From: Diplosphaera chodatii
Taxonomy: Eukaryota > Chlorophyta > Trebouxiophyceae > Prasiolales > Stichococcaceae
Assembly (NCBI GenBank): GCA_032358165.1
Contig: JAALGY010000053.1
Span: 1,860,001-1,924,000 of the forward strand
Direction: 5' to 3'
Length of the DNA stretch: 64,000 nt
In this document: positions 36,096 through 48,200 of the stretch, in pieces
How the letters are laid out: each line of letters starts with the position of its first letter
Numbering within the stretch: the first letter of the stretch is position 1
The notes under the pieces: model-generated
Told to the model about the DNA's origin: nothing
Database searches by the model: none
The model's input: the letters and a program-made list of their open reading frames with translations, nothing else
Program-made: the position numbers and the translations under genes

Positions 36096-39000
36096 ATGGA
36101 CTGCGGCGTGGACACCGCGCAGTACGGCAGCTGCAGCAGTCAGGAAACCTGGTTCTCGGCATGCGAGGTGCCATCAGCGTGCCGCACCGGCAGCCTGCGT
36201 TTGAGCATGGCTGCTGCCGACACACACTTTGCAACCGCCTCAGATCTCAGCAGCAGCGACGGCTCCGCTCACAGTGGCCGGCAACGCTGCGGCGTGCCGT
36301 CTGTGGACGTCGTTGCTATCGCCAGGTGGGCGATCAGCGAGGTACCATGCATATTGTGCAGTGCTTCAGACGGACGTTTCTGTAATGACAGCTTGTGGAC
36401 GGGTGAGATGTTAGCGGATGTCCTTTGCTTCAGCTGTCACCTCAGTGCACCACTGCATCTGGCAAGCTTCGCCTGGACTGCCAGTTCTGAAACGAAAGCC
36501 TCGCGATATGCATCTCTGTGCCAATGCACAAATGTTGATTTGACCTGATAGTCGCAAAACTGTTGCAGGGAGCGGCTGGCAGCAGCTCTTGAGCAAGGTG
36601 GTTCGCTACCGCAGCAGCGCCAAACATACGCGTATGGGCCCATGGCACAGCCGCCGCCCCATGAGGAGGTACTGCACCACCCTGTCATCTGCTTTGACAG
36701 CCCTGCCGGCGACACTGCACAGCACCACATCAGCATGCGCTGTGACATATTGGCTTCTGCTGTCTAGGGCAAGCCGATGACAGCAGCGGGCGTGATTCAG
36801 CACTTGGATGCAGCTTCACCTCAGCGCCAGCGCAGGTGGGCAGAAATCAGAGCGTGCTGCAGTTCCTGTTTCACCAGCCTTGGTGCATTTGGGAGTGTTG
36901 GGTAGTATTGGGGCTTGGGGTGCTATCTCAACCTGCTGACGTCCTGGTGCCTTGTCTGTACAGCCCGCGACGCACACACCAGATGGCAGTGGCCACTGCG
37001 CGGGTCGCTCGCAACTTGTGCGGGTCATTTGACTTGGCGGACATCCGCGCGACACGGCAGGTGCTCATCTCCGAGTGTATACGACCTAATCCCACTTCTC
37101 CTGCGTACAATCTCTTTGCAGTGCGCTACTTGGCAGTCTGGCCAAGGTTAGGATCTGGATTACATGCTGAACTGTGATCTGCAGTCTGCTTGGGAGGCGA
37201 GCAGCTGCCAAGCAGCCATCCCGCTGGTTGCACATCTGTCATGTACTGCTACAACATGCAGCTGGTTATGTTGCAGGCACGCCGCCACCGCAGCAGCAGC
37301 GCAAGCACCAAAATTGCCGTCACACCGCCGGGCCTACCCGTTACAATAGGCTTGCAGCGGCGGCGACACAGTGGTGAATGTTCTGAGCTGCGGCCCGTGC
37401 AGCGGATGGACAGCAGCGGCTCGGCATGCAGCCAGGGCAGCATGGACTCAGGCGCCAGCGATGAGAGTGTCATGAGGGCCGCCACAGCCGCCGAGATGCT
37501 CAATGCAGTGGCGTCCCGTCCAGCTGCGCAGCCACGCCTCTGCTCGCTGGCTGCCCTGCTGGAGGCGTGCGGCCAGTGCTTCCTGCCAGCACCAGCAGCA
37601 CGCAGCCTCGTGGCTACTGTCGCGGTGCGCTGGCACCCGGATTCGGGACACCTCATGGCATGTCTGGGTGGCAGCGGTGACCGTGTGGCTGTGAAAGTGC
37701 AGTTGTGCTTTGCATGCAGAGCTCCTGGGTGATCATTGCCTCCTCATCACTGGACACTGCTGCTGTGCGTCTGCCATTGGACCCATGTTTTGGTCTGCCG
37801 GTGACAACTGCTTACATCCGTGCTGTGCGGTGGTGAGCAGGGCACGCTGGCAGCGCTGCATGGCGAGACGGTGGTGCACTGCAATGTGGGACCCAACACG
37901 GTTGTTCTGGACCCGCAGGATTGGACCAGCGTCAGGTGAGAGTCTGCAGGAAACCCACGAAGATGCTGCTGTTTAGTGACAATGGATTGAACACTGTGCA
38001 CAACATCAACAACGGCCTGTGCACAGCGTTGGGGAGATAAGCATAGGAGCTGTGCCACAATTGCAGCGCAATACATGTGTATGTTGGAAGCAAAGCAGTG
38101 CTGCCGGCTATGCCAGGAAGCCGGGGAACCTCCCCAGCTGCTGCAACACAGCAACCCACAATACGCCGGGTACAACACGTCGACACCTTGAGTTACTCGC
38201 TTGTGTGACCTGCTCACGGTGGGGATGCGTCCCTGCAGACTGCAGTGCGATGGGTGGGTGATGAGGGCGGGCCCAACAGGCGCCTGCACCCGGCCGCAGC
38301 TCGGCGCCCCGGACAGCGCTCCCGAGGCTGGCTGCTGCCGGCGGGGCCTCACTGCGTACACGCCCTCTGGTGATTCTTCTGTCGATGCCTCCACTTCACA
38401 TACAATCCTGCTGCAGGTGATGTCCTGACAACATGGATTGCAAAAGCGGGCCGTAGAATGATCAAGCAGGTCTGATGATGATGTCCTCTTCAAACTTGAC
38501 TGTAACCCTACAGCTCTGCTCCTCGTACTTGTTGCATAGCAGCGCCTATGCATTGCCGACTTGCATGCACCTATGCCCAGGCGACATGTGGGGCCTGGGC
38601 ATGGTGCTGCTGGGCCTTGTGAGCGGCGGCCGGGGGGCCCTGAGCACCAGCTGCGGCGCGGGGGCGGGGGGCGGCGCCGCCTCCCTCGACGCCCTGCAGG
38701 AGCACATCGCCGCCCAGCTCACCAGCCAGCTGCACCAGGCACGTGGTTGCGCGTGCCGCATCCTTGGACACCAGCCGGGTGTCGACGAGGTTGCAAACCC
38801 ACTGTGCTTGAGGGACAAGGTTTGGCGTGACACCATTGGGTCCCACATCTGTCATGTTCAGCTGGGCTGTGTGGGACTAAAAAACCGTACAAATATCTGT
38901 GAGCTCAGCAGGCCGGACTTGGAGTTGTGTCTGCTTGATTGAGGCTGCGCTCGAGGTGCCGCACCTGCACACCTGCAGGCGCACACACACAGGTACAAAC

Positions 39001-39146
39001 GCGGGGAGGAGCTGCTCTCCACCCACGTGGCAGACGTGCTCCGCTCACTGCTGCACGCCGACCCCGCACAGCGGATCACTGCGCACCAGCTGCTGCGGCA
39101 CCCCTGGTTGCACAGTGCGAACCACGCACGGCAAGGGCGGCTGTGA
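36096..39146 (+). CDS. Protein kinase-fold protein lacking catalytic residues (probable pseudokinase)
   Basis: Proposed exons: 36096-36325, 36569-36668, 36983-37060, 37277-37624, 37841-37935, 38239-38369, 38581-38738, 38979-39146; 435 residues, phases consistent. The C-lobe is readable. LPAPAARSLVATVAGTLAALHG is helix E. HCNVGPNTVVLD at ~265 stands where kinases have HRDLKPENILLD. CDGW near 288 stands where DFG is expected. GDMWGLGMVLLGLVSGG is helix F, and ADPAQRITAHQLLRHPWL is the conserved end. The catalytic Asp of HRD is Asn, and I see no glycine loop or VAIK lysine upstream. That part is a serine-rich region instead. The first three exons rest on phase and codon use alone. The intron 38739-38978 would begin with GC. 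The product may be a scaffold or allosteric partner; its partners cannot be told from sequence. Confidence 0.55.
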
Positions 39147-39741
39147 TCATGTGTCGACAGCTGTGAACAAGACGCAGAGGTGGGAGGATGTGTTCATGCC
39201 TGCTGAGCGATCGTACGAGCTCAGCATTTTCACACCAAACAACAGCGTGAACAAGGGCTTGATTGCGCAGACATAATGAGCTTTCCAGCTTATGAGGTAT
39301 CAAGTCTGCTTCATGATTTTGATCATAGTTGATTTCGCATTGATGTGGCCTGCTTGGGGTGAGTTCAGTGTTTGGGCCCGTGTGTGCAACCTCAGGTAGC
39401 TCATTGCAACTGCAGTAATGTTTAAGCTGCGCTATATGGTATGCGCTGTTGAGGGTGGTAACTTCTCTGGAACATATCTGCTGCCGCACCGTGTAAAACG
39501 CTTTCACAACCCCAGATGTCAGTGCTGCGGTTTGTCTATGCTGTGCAGTGACAGTACTAACAACAAGCTGCAGCTCATGAAGTGTCGCTGTAGACTGCCG
39601 TGGACCACAAGCTGCAATTGACACTGCATTGCAGCAGCATCAGTGTGTGCTGCCCGTGCCCGCAGCAAGCCGTAGTGCGACGCCCAAAAGAATTCTGCCC
39701 CGCCAGCCCGCACAACCCCCATGCCAGCAGCTGAGGGCGGC
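39147..39741. other. Intergenic between convergent kinase-like and CDKB genes
   Basis: Nearly 600 bases, locally AT-richer than the genes. A plus-strand TGTAA at 39492-39496 is a possible but distant 3' signal. No exon seen. Confidence 0.4.
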
Positions 39742-41774
39742 TCAATACGGCGGCATACCCTCCCGCAACCGGACGGTCTCGCTCTCCAGCAGGTCGATGG
39801 TCGCCTTGTCCAGGTCATCGAAGTAGGGGTGCACCAGCGCATCCTTGGCCTGCATTGCAGGGGTCAGATCAGTCAACAAAACACGTGATGCGTTGCTGCA
39901 ACCATAAGTGACATCTGGAGTCTGCCAAGATAGCAGTACGCCTACAGCACTCACTGACTGCAACGCTCGGTTCCGAGCTCAGTGTCCCGGTATGACCAAG
40001 AAGCTTTTGGGCAATGCAGAATGCGACACCACACGTCGCCCACCGTGATGCGCTTGGCTGGGTCGTACACAAACATCTGCTGCATGAGGTCCACGCCGGC
40101 CGGCTCTAGGTTGGGAAACTTGGCTGCCAGCGGCTGCCCTGCCCACTGCGGGAACTCGTGCCAGTCCTTCAGCTTCGTCACGCCCGGCCACCTGCGCAGG
40201 AAGCTGCACTTCGGTGCGCATCGCGTGCGAATGAGGGTTGTACTGCAGTGGACCAGCTGGGACCAGAAGCGCATTGGATGATGCTGGGGGCAGGATGCGG
40301 GCGCACGTCTCTTCGTTGGGCGTGCCAAGCAGCTGGAAGGTGTGCAGCAGCTGCTGCAGCTCACAGTCGCCTGGCAGCAGCGCTTGCTGCATTGTACCAT
40401 GGAGTTTCCTGTCAGCATTTGCTTTGAGATGCGCATATGACCACCGCTGACTGCTTCACCTGAAACATGATTCATTGGTACCTGGTGAACAAGACAGTGC
40501 TTTCAGCTAGTGTGTCGATACGCACCTTCTGGACCATCTCTGCAAAGATGGCGGAGCAGCTCCACATGTCGACTGCCGGCGCATAGTGTGTGCACCCCAG
40601 CAGCACCTCAGGCGCCCGGTACCACAGCGTCACAATCTGTAGGGCGCACAGGCGATCACTGAGACCAGCTGAATGAGAGGCGCAGAGGTTCTGCTGCACT
40701 GCTCGACTGTGCATCAGCATCAGCAGTCATGATGTCAACTGTAGGGTAGTGTGCTAGGGTGTACCAACGAAATCATTGCGGTTCACCTCGTGGGTGTAGC
40801 TGCGGATGGGGATGCTGAACTGACGGCCGAGGCCCAGGTCCGCAATTTTGAGGCACTGCTTCTCGGTGTCCACCAGCAGGTTCTGCGGCTTCAGGTCGCG
40901 GTGCATCACGCCGTGCTTGTGGCAGTGCGCCACGCCCTTGATGAGCTGGTACATGAAGGACTGCAAGGCAAGCCACAACAACCCTCGCATCCATGCACGT
41001 GGACATTGACACTCAACAAGTGCATAGAAGTGGACAGGATCTGCCTTGTAACACAGCATGCCTACACGATCCTTCACCATCAGATCGGTCTAGTGTGCTG
41101 TACACTGTGTGGGGCGCTCACCTTGACCTGCATGATCGGCATTGGCGGCGACTTGGGGCCCTTGCCGGTGCTGTCCATGAACTTCTTCAAGTCTGTTGTG
41201 AGGTACTCGAAGACCTGGCACACAGCACAGAGGGTCTATGGCGCTGGTGATACTGCTTGTCACGAGATTGCAAGAGCTACCCACATCAAGGCGAAGCATA
41301 CTTGCAATGCCGCTGGCTCACCAAGTACAGCACTGGCTTGTTGCCCTCCTGTACGTGCTCCACACATAGCAGCCTGGATGTGACAGGCGACTGCCATCAA
41401 TTCCACTGTCTAGCCAGATCTAGGCGGAAGGGGGCCATAGGCAGTCATCATAGTGCAGAGCCTTGTTGAGCACTGTCCTTCCTGGGCTCACTTGACGACA
41501 TGGTTGCTTTCTGAGAGCATCTGTAGCAGCGAAACCTCCCGAAGCGCAGTGGAAGGCACGCCCTCCTCCTCCATCTACAAACCAGAGTCAGGATGCGTCA
41601 TCCGAAGACGACACTCAGGGTGCTGTGGCTGAGATCGACAACGTGAGCACGCTGAGCTTGCCTCTAGCCTTGTTTTTTTGAGCGCCACGAGCTTTCCGGT
41701 GTTCTTATCCCTCGCCTTGTACACCTTGCCATAGGTGCCCTCACCAATCTTCTCCAGCTTCTCATACTGATCCA
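39742..41774 (-). CDS. CDKB: B-type cyclin-dependent kinase (CDKB)
   Basis: Exons from 5': 41774-41662, 41574-41492, 41373-41322, 41214-41122, 40960-40787, 40636-40526, 40386-40307, 40191-40044, 39849-39742; 320 residues. The glycine loop is [11 protein letters not shown], the lysine is in LVALKK, and the cyclin-binding helix is [15 protein letters not shown] and ADLGLG are intact. [19 protein letters not shown] is the CDKB activation segment, with the T-loop Thr. CDKB is specific to the green lineage and drives G2/M entry with cyclins A/B. The first resolved exon begins TG-GAT, so the ATG is split: its A comes from an upstream exon I could not place. The intron 41661-41575 starts with GC. 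Two spots differ from most homologues: PSTALRE instead of PPTALRE, and DMWSCSAIF instead of DMWSVGCIF. Confidence 0.92.
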
Positions 41775-42425
41775 CTGCAGCCAGGAGAGGAGCGGATCAC
41801 CATGCGCACTCAGAGATCAGACATGCCGGAGTTATTGTGTCTGCCCAAAGCACCGCCACGATGCCCTTGCGCACTTGAGTGGGCTGTCTGTCGCTGGCTG
41901 GCAGCCAACCAACCAACTCGCTTGCCGCGTCCCCTCGCCCCGCCGCACGCAACACAGCAGCACTAGCTGCAGGAACCGTATCGAAGCATTGACGCGATGC
42001 TGTACTTCTTCGTGTGTGCGTCAGTCGGCATGTGAAATCGCAATGCTAAGTTTGCTTTTTGAAGCCGAACAAAGGGTCGATGACGGGTGCCACAGCTTCA
42101 AAATTGCCTTGTCTCCCTTGCTCTTCCGCTATCACTACAGACTACACCGACCGACTGCACAGTTGCCTGATCCGAGAGCGGTTCCTACACTGAAGTGCGA
42201 AACGTCAAATCTGTATATGCTGCTGTAGATGCTGCTGAGCAGGCCAGATGTTTGACGAATGTCGCCAGTGACTCCTGCGGAACAGTCGCTCCACATCGGT
42301 GTCTATTGCATGATCTACTATTGCCAGGAGGCATTGCTGCGCATTGAATCACAATGAGGCTTGTGCAGCTGGGCCCCCCGGGCTGCCGGCGGTGCACGGT
42401 TGACGGTGGCCACCATGGCCGCGTC
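41775..42425. other. Divergent region between CDKB (-) and the glycine-rich membrane protein gene (+)
   Basis: The missing 5' exon of CDKB, carrying at least the A of its ATG, must be here. The plus strand stays open from 42354 into the next gene, with an alternative start there. Confidence 0.4.
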
Positions 42426-43633
42426 ATGCAGTCAGCCGTCACACCGGTGTTGGGACACAGCAAACCCTGCCAGCAGCAGCGAGCGCGGCGGCGACAAACG
42501 TCTTGCGCTGCAGAAGGCCCAGACAGTGGTCCTGCCAGCGGATTTCGTCTCCCTTTTGGCCGCGGCAGCAAGAAGGAGGTATCCCAGCGTCATCGTCACC
42601 AACAATGCCTATGCCGATGCACCGTGCAGGGGGTCAAGCAATGTGCTTGTGTCATGATGGCTAAGATGTGCCTGTGTCATGATGGCTAAGATGTAGGGCG
42701 GATTACCATGCAAGTGCCTGCATGATGACGCATCTCCCATCCTGCTTCCAGGAGGACGCCCGGAAACAGCTACAGGACATGTTCAAAGGCAAGGACGATG
42801 TTTTGGCAGCGTATGACGCCCCTCCACCTGGCGGTGGAAAGGGCGGCAGCGGCGGGGGCGGCAGCGGTGGCGGTGGCGACTGGCGCAGCTTTGACTGGCG
42901 GGACTGGGGCCGGCAAGCATGGTGGCGCCTCAGGAACAGCCTGAAGGGGTTCGCGACGGCGATCGGCGCGGCACTACTCTTTGCCGGCGTGCTGATCCTC
43001 GGTGAGACGGCTAGCAGAGAGCCTGTCACGGCGCCACAATGTAGGCGCTTCTGCCCAATGCCATGACCCACAACATGCCATGGCAGACTTGCTCGCCTCC
43101 TGACACATTCAGGGCAGCCGCAAGATGCATCTCTGGCTGGCTGGATGACTGACGCACTGTGCTGATGCGCCTTGCAGTGTCCTTTGGGCCGGCAGCCGTC
43201 TCCTTGTTGGCGGGCATCCTGCGGCGCGTGTTGCGACTGGGCGGCAGCGGGCGGGCGCGGCCCAGGCTTCAGGTGTGACGCCCGGTGTGAGTGTGCTCGC
43301 TGTGATGCCTCTAACGGTGCCGATCTGCTGGGGAACCATATCCCCCGTGTCTTGGGGCTTGACAGCGACAAGTGCCTTGCTGTACCTTCCTTGCCCATGG
43401 CTGCAGCCATCCCTTGAGGATGACGACGCTGACTCGCTGCTGGGGCCGTGGGAGCGTAAGGTCATAGCAAAGTACGGCGCAGACAGCCAGAAACCGCAGG
43501 TACACTATGATGCAGCATGCTATGGTGCACATCGCATGGCTTAGGGCTGCAACTCCCGTGGATGTTGCCAACACAACCTACTGCTTGACGCGCCTCGCTT
43601 CTTGCTGTTCTTCAGGAGGCAGGAGCTACCTAA
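42426..43633 (+). CDS. Glycine-rich single-pass membrane protein, probably plastid, unknown function
   Basis: Exons: 42426-42578, 42752-43001, 43178-43272, 43407-43499, 43616-43633; 202 residues. The first ~45 residues are rich in Q, R and S with few acids, consistent with a plastid transit peptide. EDARKQLQDMFKGKDDVLAAYD follows, then a flexible linker of glycines with single serines (KGGSGGGGSGGGG). An aromatic, basic stretch comes next (DWRSFDWRDWGRQAWWRLRN), then a hydrophobic helix near 122-140 (FATAIGAALLFAGVLILV). The tail contains a basic segment (ILRRVLRLGGSGRARPRLQ) and DADSLLGPWERKVIAKYGAD. I do not recognise the family. An in-frame ATG at 42354 would add 24 residues; the inner start gives the more typical targeting sequence. 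Confidence 0.6.
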
Positions 43634-44295
43634 CATGGGAATTTGGACAGGGTTGCACTCTCAGGGCCTGCTTGGCGCTGTGGTCGCCACTGCTTCAAGA
43701 CTCTTGCCTGCAGCATTCTGCAGATGCTGCGCCGCAGATTGCCGCCCTGCTTGCGTATATGATGCGTATCGGTGGTCTGAACTGCCCCACAAGCCACGTC
43801 GTCAGAGCACACGAACCACCAGTACGCATCAGGAGACGACTGCAGCCTCAGTGTGCCAGTGGTGATGAACTGTTGCTTAGGGTCGACAACTGGAAATGTC
43901 AGGGATGTAGGATTGCATACTGATGACTGATGTCAGACACCTTGCCGTGCAATGATCATTCCGCGCTTTGCAGTGTTACGCCAGTCTTTGTTTGCGTGAG
44001 AAGACATTCCCGCATTCTTGATCACTGCAGCGCTGCTCCTAGATTCAGCAACATCGCTGACTGCACGCATGCACCCTTGATTGCAGTTGCATGAGCAATT
44101 CATGCGATGCAGCAGGCGGACCTGCCACCCTCGCTACAATGCCCTCTGCCGCTCGGAGAAACAGCATACAGACGACGTCAGTAATCATGACTGTAGCATT
44201 TTCACGTGCAGGCACCAGTCCCATATTGAACACATGCATTCGACACACATGTAAATCAGCTGACCAGGCGTTATTCCGCACGTGCAGTCCTCCAG
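43634..44295. other. Intergenic between two plus-strand genes
   Basis: About 660 bases with no exon I can support. Confidence 0.4.
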
Positions 44296-46347
44296 ATGCA
44301 AAGTGTCATGCAGCCCGTTGAAGATGAGACACGGCTGCAATCAAACTTGAGCGCGGCACAGGAGCGAGAACAGTTTGCCGCAGCAATGCGGTCAACCATG
44401 GAGACGCAGGCTGCGCTTGATCTGGAAGAGGATCGACTGGTGGAGGAAGCGAGGCGTGTCGGCATGAGCTGGCCGGATATAGCTGTCATGCTGCCCACTC
44501 GGCAGCTCAGTGAGCTCAAGCGGCGGCACAGCAGTCATGCAGCGGCGCAGGTGTGTACCAAGGACGATCGTATCACCGTCCGCTGCAAAGGTCCTACTCT
44601 GCATTTCGTGCATCACTGAAATCGTGGCATGCTGCACTGCAATTCGGCAAGCCGACAGACGGGTGCGTCTGCAGGCCCGCATCAATCACAGGTTGGAGAT
44701 GGCACAGCTGCAGGCGGTGCAGCCGCTGCCTTCACCAGGCAGGCCGTTAGTACCTCTACGCTTGCTGTGCGGAAGGCAGCTGTGCTGGTACAGCCCTGCC
44801 TGTGGCCTTTAACCAACCCGCTCACGATGCGAGGGTGGTTTGGCATGCAGGCATCAGCAACGATGGGCAGGGGCCATGGTTCCACATACCCAGGAGACCC
44901 GCTCGTGATGTGGCCAAGTGGGTTGCTGGGACATGCCACAACCGTGATGTCTGTGTGGCCAGCGCTGCATGAACAGTTGGGTAGCAATGTCTGGCTGAAG
45001 ACAGAACTGGCGCCTCTGCAGGCCTCGCAAGCTGGTGGGCCAAGAACGCATCACGCTGCTAAGGCCGCGACCCCAGGCGCCGGAAGGTTTCACGGGCCTG
45101 GCATGGCACAAGCAGCGCCACACTACAGGTGTGTCTGCCCGACATGCTGAACAACATCCGAGCGAAACGATCTGGTTCTGCCCAGGAGTATGCATTGGGC
45201 CTGCGCGACAGCATCATCTCATTGCAGACATGCCTCCACAGCCACCCTCGCAGGCACCATGCATGCGAGGTGGCATGGGGCTTGCCCCTGCTGATGACAT
45301 GCATGCCCGTGCGAAAGTTTGTTGATCATGTGCAGGCTGGAGGTTTTACGATGCGGCAGATGTTGTGGACCCAGATCAGGAGGACGGCGGTGAGGTGTAC
45401 CACTTTGACCTATCGGACGAGGTGAGTGGGCCACAACGACTTGAAGGGTAGAAAGTGGCATCTGAGCCCTGCGATCACCGTCTATCTGTTGCACATATCG
45501 TGCATCATGCTGGAGGGGAGTGCAGATGCAACATGCCAACGCCCGACACGTCACATACATGCATGAGCTCCGACCGAATCTGAACCTCACTCTCTGTGCC
45601 AGGCACATGGCGCGTGCTTCAACCTGGGGGAGGATGCAGAGGGCAACACGCTCATCTCCTGGTCCGCGCTGCACGCCCTGTACACGCTGCCCGACGGCAG
45701 CATCTGGGCGGAGCACTCCGACTTTGTCGACTACTCTGACATGGTGCGCCCTGCAGCCGCCAACCCCATGCACGCATGTCTCACCCTACAATACTGAACA
45801 ACAATTGCACCTCAGCAGACATGGGCTCACACAGAACTCGGATACGTTATTGTAAACTGCTCTTGGGACTGCGCTTCAGCAGCATCCATCCATTGCATTT
45901 TGTAGCAAACTCGAGGGTGCAGATGGCAAATGCTTGCTGTAATATAGGAGGAGCTGGCCAGAAAGGAGGGCAAGGACGCATCAGGAATACTGGAAGGCGC
46001 CGATGAGGAGCGGGAGCTGTTCCGCCGCGCTGGCCGCCGCCACAGCAGGCTGCAGGACGTCGAGTATCAGTGCTGGGTGTTCAGGTGCTGCTGTCCGTGC
46101 TGTTACTCTTGCACGCTTGGCAGCTACCAAGCAGGGGCCCATCAGGCAGTCTGGCTGTCAGATCCAGACTCTTACGATCTTGATTAGGTGCTACGTGTTG
46201 TCTTCCTGCCTAAAGAAGGCTGGCTCTGCTATCGACTGCAGGGACACCCTCCCTGAGAGCCTTCCTGACGAGGTGACAAGTGCAAGCGACGCCTTCTTCT
46301 GTCGCAAGTCCTTTGATCCCACGACGCTCAAACCACTGGAGGAGTGA
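44296..46347 (+). CDS. Unknown 299-residue protein with SANT/Myb-like N-terminus
   Basis: Exons: 44296-44550, 44675-44745, 45022-45128, 45336-45421, 45603-45743, 45951-46084, 46242-46347. All phases agree and codon use is even, so I trust the gene, although no family came to mind. The first exon is a charged helix (EREQFAAAMRSTMETQAAL) followed by EEARRVGMSWPDIAVMLPTRQLSELKRRH, which has the tryptophan and spacing of one SANT/Myb repeat. The centre reads WRFYDAADVVDPDQEDGGEV and YHFDLSDEAHGACFNLG. GNTLISWSALHALYTLPDGS and IWAEHSDFVDYSDM follow. The rest is acidic and helical and ends KSFDPTTLKPLEE. A nuclear role is a guess from the SANT-like segment only. Confidence 0.6.
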
Positions 46348-46768
46348 TGCCTGCTTTACCCGATGGCCTGGCGAGATGCTACCCAGCCTGCTACGTGTGC
46401 AGACCAGGTGACCTGCATAGCTGGCTGTGGCGCTGAGGCTGCTGCCTTAGCATAGCGCACCGCACTGTGCTGACCTTTCCCTGATACACATCGCCACTTG
46501 TGCTGCTGCAGGAGTGCCAGTCGGCTGTAGGGAACATGGACAATGATCCTGATGCCCGCGAGTACAACCCAGTCATCAGTGGGAGCTGCTCTTGTGTTAG
46601 AATCCTCGTGCTGTCCACGAGCTTGAAGTGTACACAGATGTACTGCAATTGCGAAGTTTGAACGAAACCAAGTATCACAGCTGGATTGTTCGAGGTCCGC
46701 CCTCGAAAGTTGATTATGCTATGCGCTTCTGAAGGTTGGCTTCTTGATAATCCTCCAACCCCGAGCCT
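46348..46768. other. Intergenic between convergent genes
   Basis: About 420 bases; no exon and no TGTAA seen. Confidence 0.4.
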
Positions 46769-48200
46769 TCATGTGGACTTGGCGGCCTCATACCGCTGGC
46801 CCACGTCCTTCCAGTTGACCACCTACAGCATGCACAGACCAGCTGGTCAGATTGGCAGTTCATATGCAAACCCCTGCTGCATGGGCGGCAGCTGTCGTGA
46901 TTCGACTGATAGCGCTTCACACTGCAACTCATGCTCGTCCAAGGTTGCGATGCTGACTGGAGCCCTGCAACCAGCATTATGAATGCCCACCTTCCAGATA
47001 TTCTTTAGGTAATCAGGTCTCACATTCTTGTACTGCAGTAACAAGATTGATGGTCAGCCGATGCTGCTTGAGAGTGCCAAACATGCAGAGACTGCCGTAG
47101 ATCACGAACTGCAGCATGCCATGAAGACGTGGTTGCTTGCCTGGAGGTAGTACGCATGTTCCCACACATCGATTCCCAGCAGCGGCGTCAGGCCCTAGGC
47201 GAAGGGAGAACACATGCAGGCGTCATCTTGGGAGCAGCAAACAAGTATGCCCACATCCTCTATGTACGCAGCAGGCAGCGAGATCCGTCTGTGCCAAGCG
47301 TGTCTGACCTGTGTGACCAGAGGGTCCTGGTTTCCTGTGGTGGCGATCTGCAGCCGGCCGGTTTCTGCACTGTAGCCCAGCCAACCCCAGCCAGAGCCCT
47401 GCACATCGCGTTGCACGTCAGCTCGAGGGACTGTCAGGGGTGCACAGCTCTGAAAGGATCAGAAGCAGGGCACTTGATCAACGTCTGCAAAACCATGAAT
47501 GTATTAGGGCCGACCTGCACAGCTGCAGTCCTCGGGTTGAACTTGGAGATGAGGTTGTCGACTGACCCAAACTCGGCCTCAATCGCCTTTGCCAGCTCAC
47601 CGCTCGGCGGCTCAAAGTCCTGTAGAGCCCGTCACTCATGTCACTTTGCAGACGAGCTATACCAATTGTGCCTTGCACGCTGCCAGCTGCCTGCGGTTTT
47701 GCACGGTTGAAACACCTCACCTTGGGCGGCGTCAGGTTCTTCCAGAATATAGAGTGGTTCACATGGCCTGCAGGCCAAAACCAGCAATGCTAGACGAACT
47801 GGTGCAAGTCATTCACATGATGATCTTGTTGAAAGTGCATGTCGCAGGGGTTAGCTGAACATCATGATGCGCAATGCAAGGAAACCCCACCGCCGCCGTT
47901 GAACTTGATGCCGCCCTGCAGCGCGATCATCTTGGCCACGTCGCTCTTCCCCTCTGCGTCGCTGAGTTGCTCCGCGAGGGTATTGAAGGTGTTGACATAC
48001 GTCTGGTGGTGTTTCTTGTGGTGCAACTCCATGATCTCAGCAGAAATGACCGGCTGCAGAGGAGCACATATGTGATCCTGAAGTGAAATTCCTTGCATGA
48101 AGCACAGCCGTGCCAAAACCATGCAAAGCACTTCTAGATCAGCACGGTGGGCACCTCGAGCGCATTGTAGTCGTATGGCAGGTCCGGCAGGGTTAGGGTG
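46769..48200 (-). CDS. Manganese superoxide dismutase, N-terminal targeting exon unresolved
   Basis: Exons from 5': 48200-48155, 48053-47891, 47767-47721, 47619-47515, 47398-47309, 47194-47141, 47032-46991, 46822-46769; 199 residues of the mature part. It begins [27 protein letters not shown]. Metal ligands are the His in [13 protein letters not shown], the His in [10 protein letters not shown], and the Asp and His in [21 protein letters not shown] and NQDPLVTQG are typical of the Mn (mitochondrial) form rather than plastid Fe-SOD. The enzyme turns superoxide into hydrogen peroxide and oxygen. The first resolved exon starts in phase 2, so a 5' exon with the mitochondrial presequence is missing upstream of 48200. 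The intron 47140-47033 begins with GC, and the coding on both sides (EHAYYLQ and [11 protein letters not shown]) is so conserved that this junction is near certain. Confidence 0.92.
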
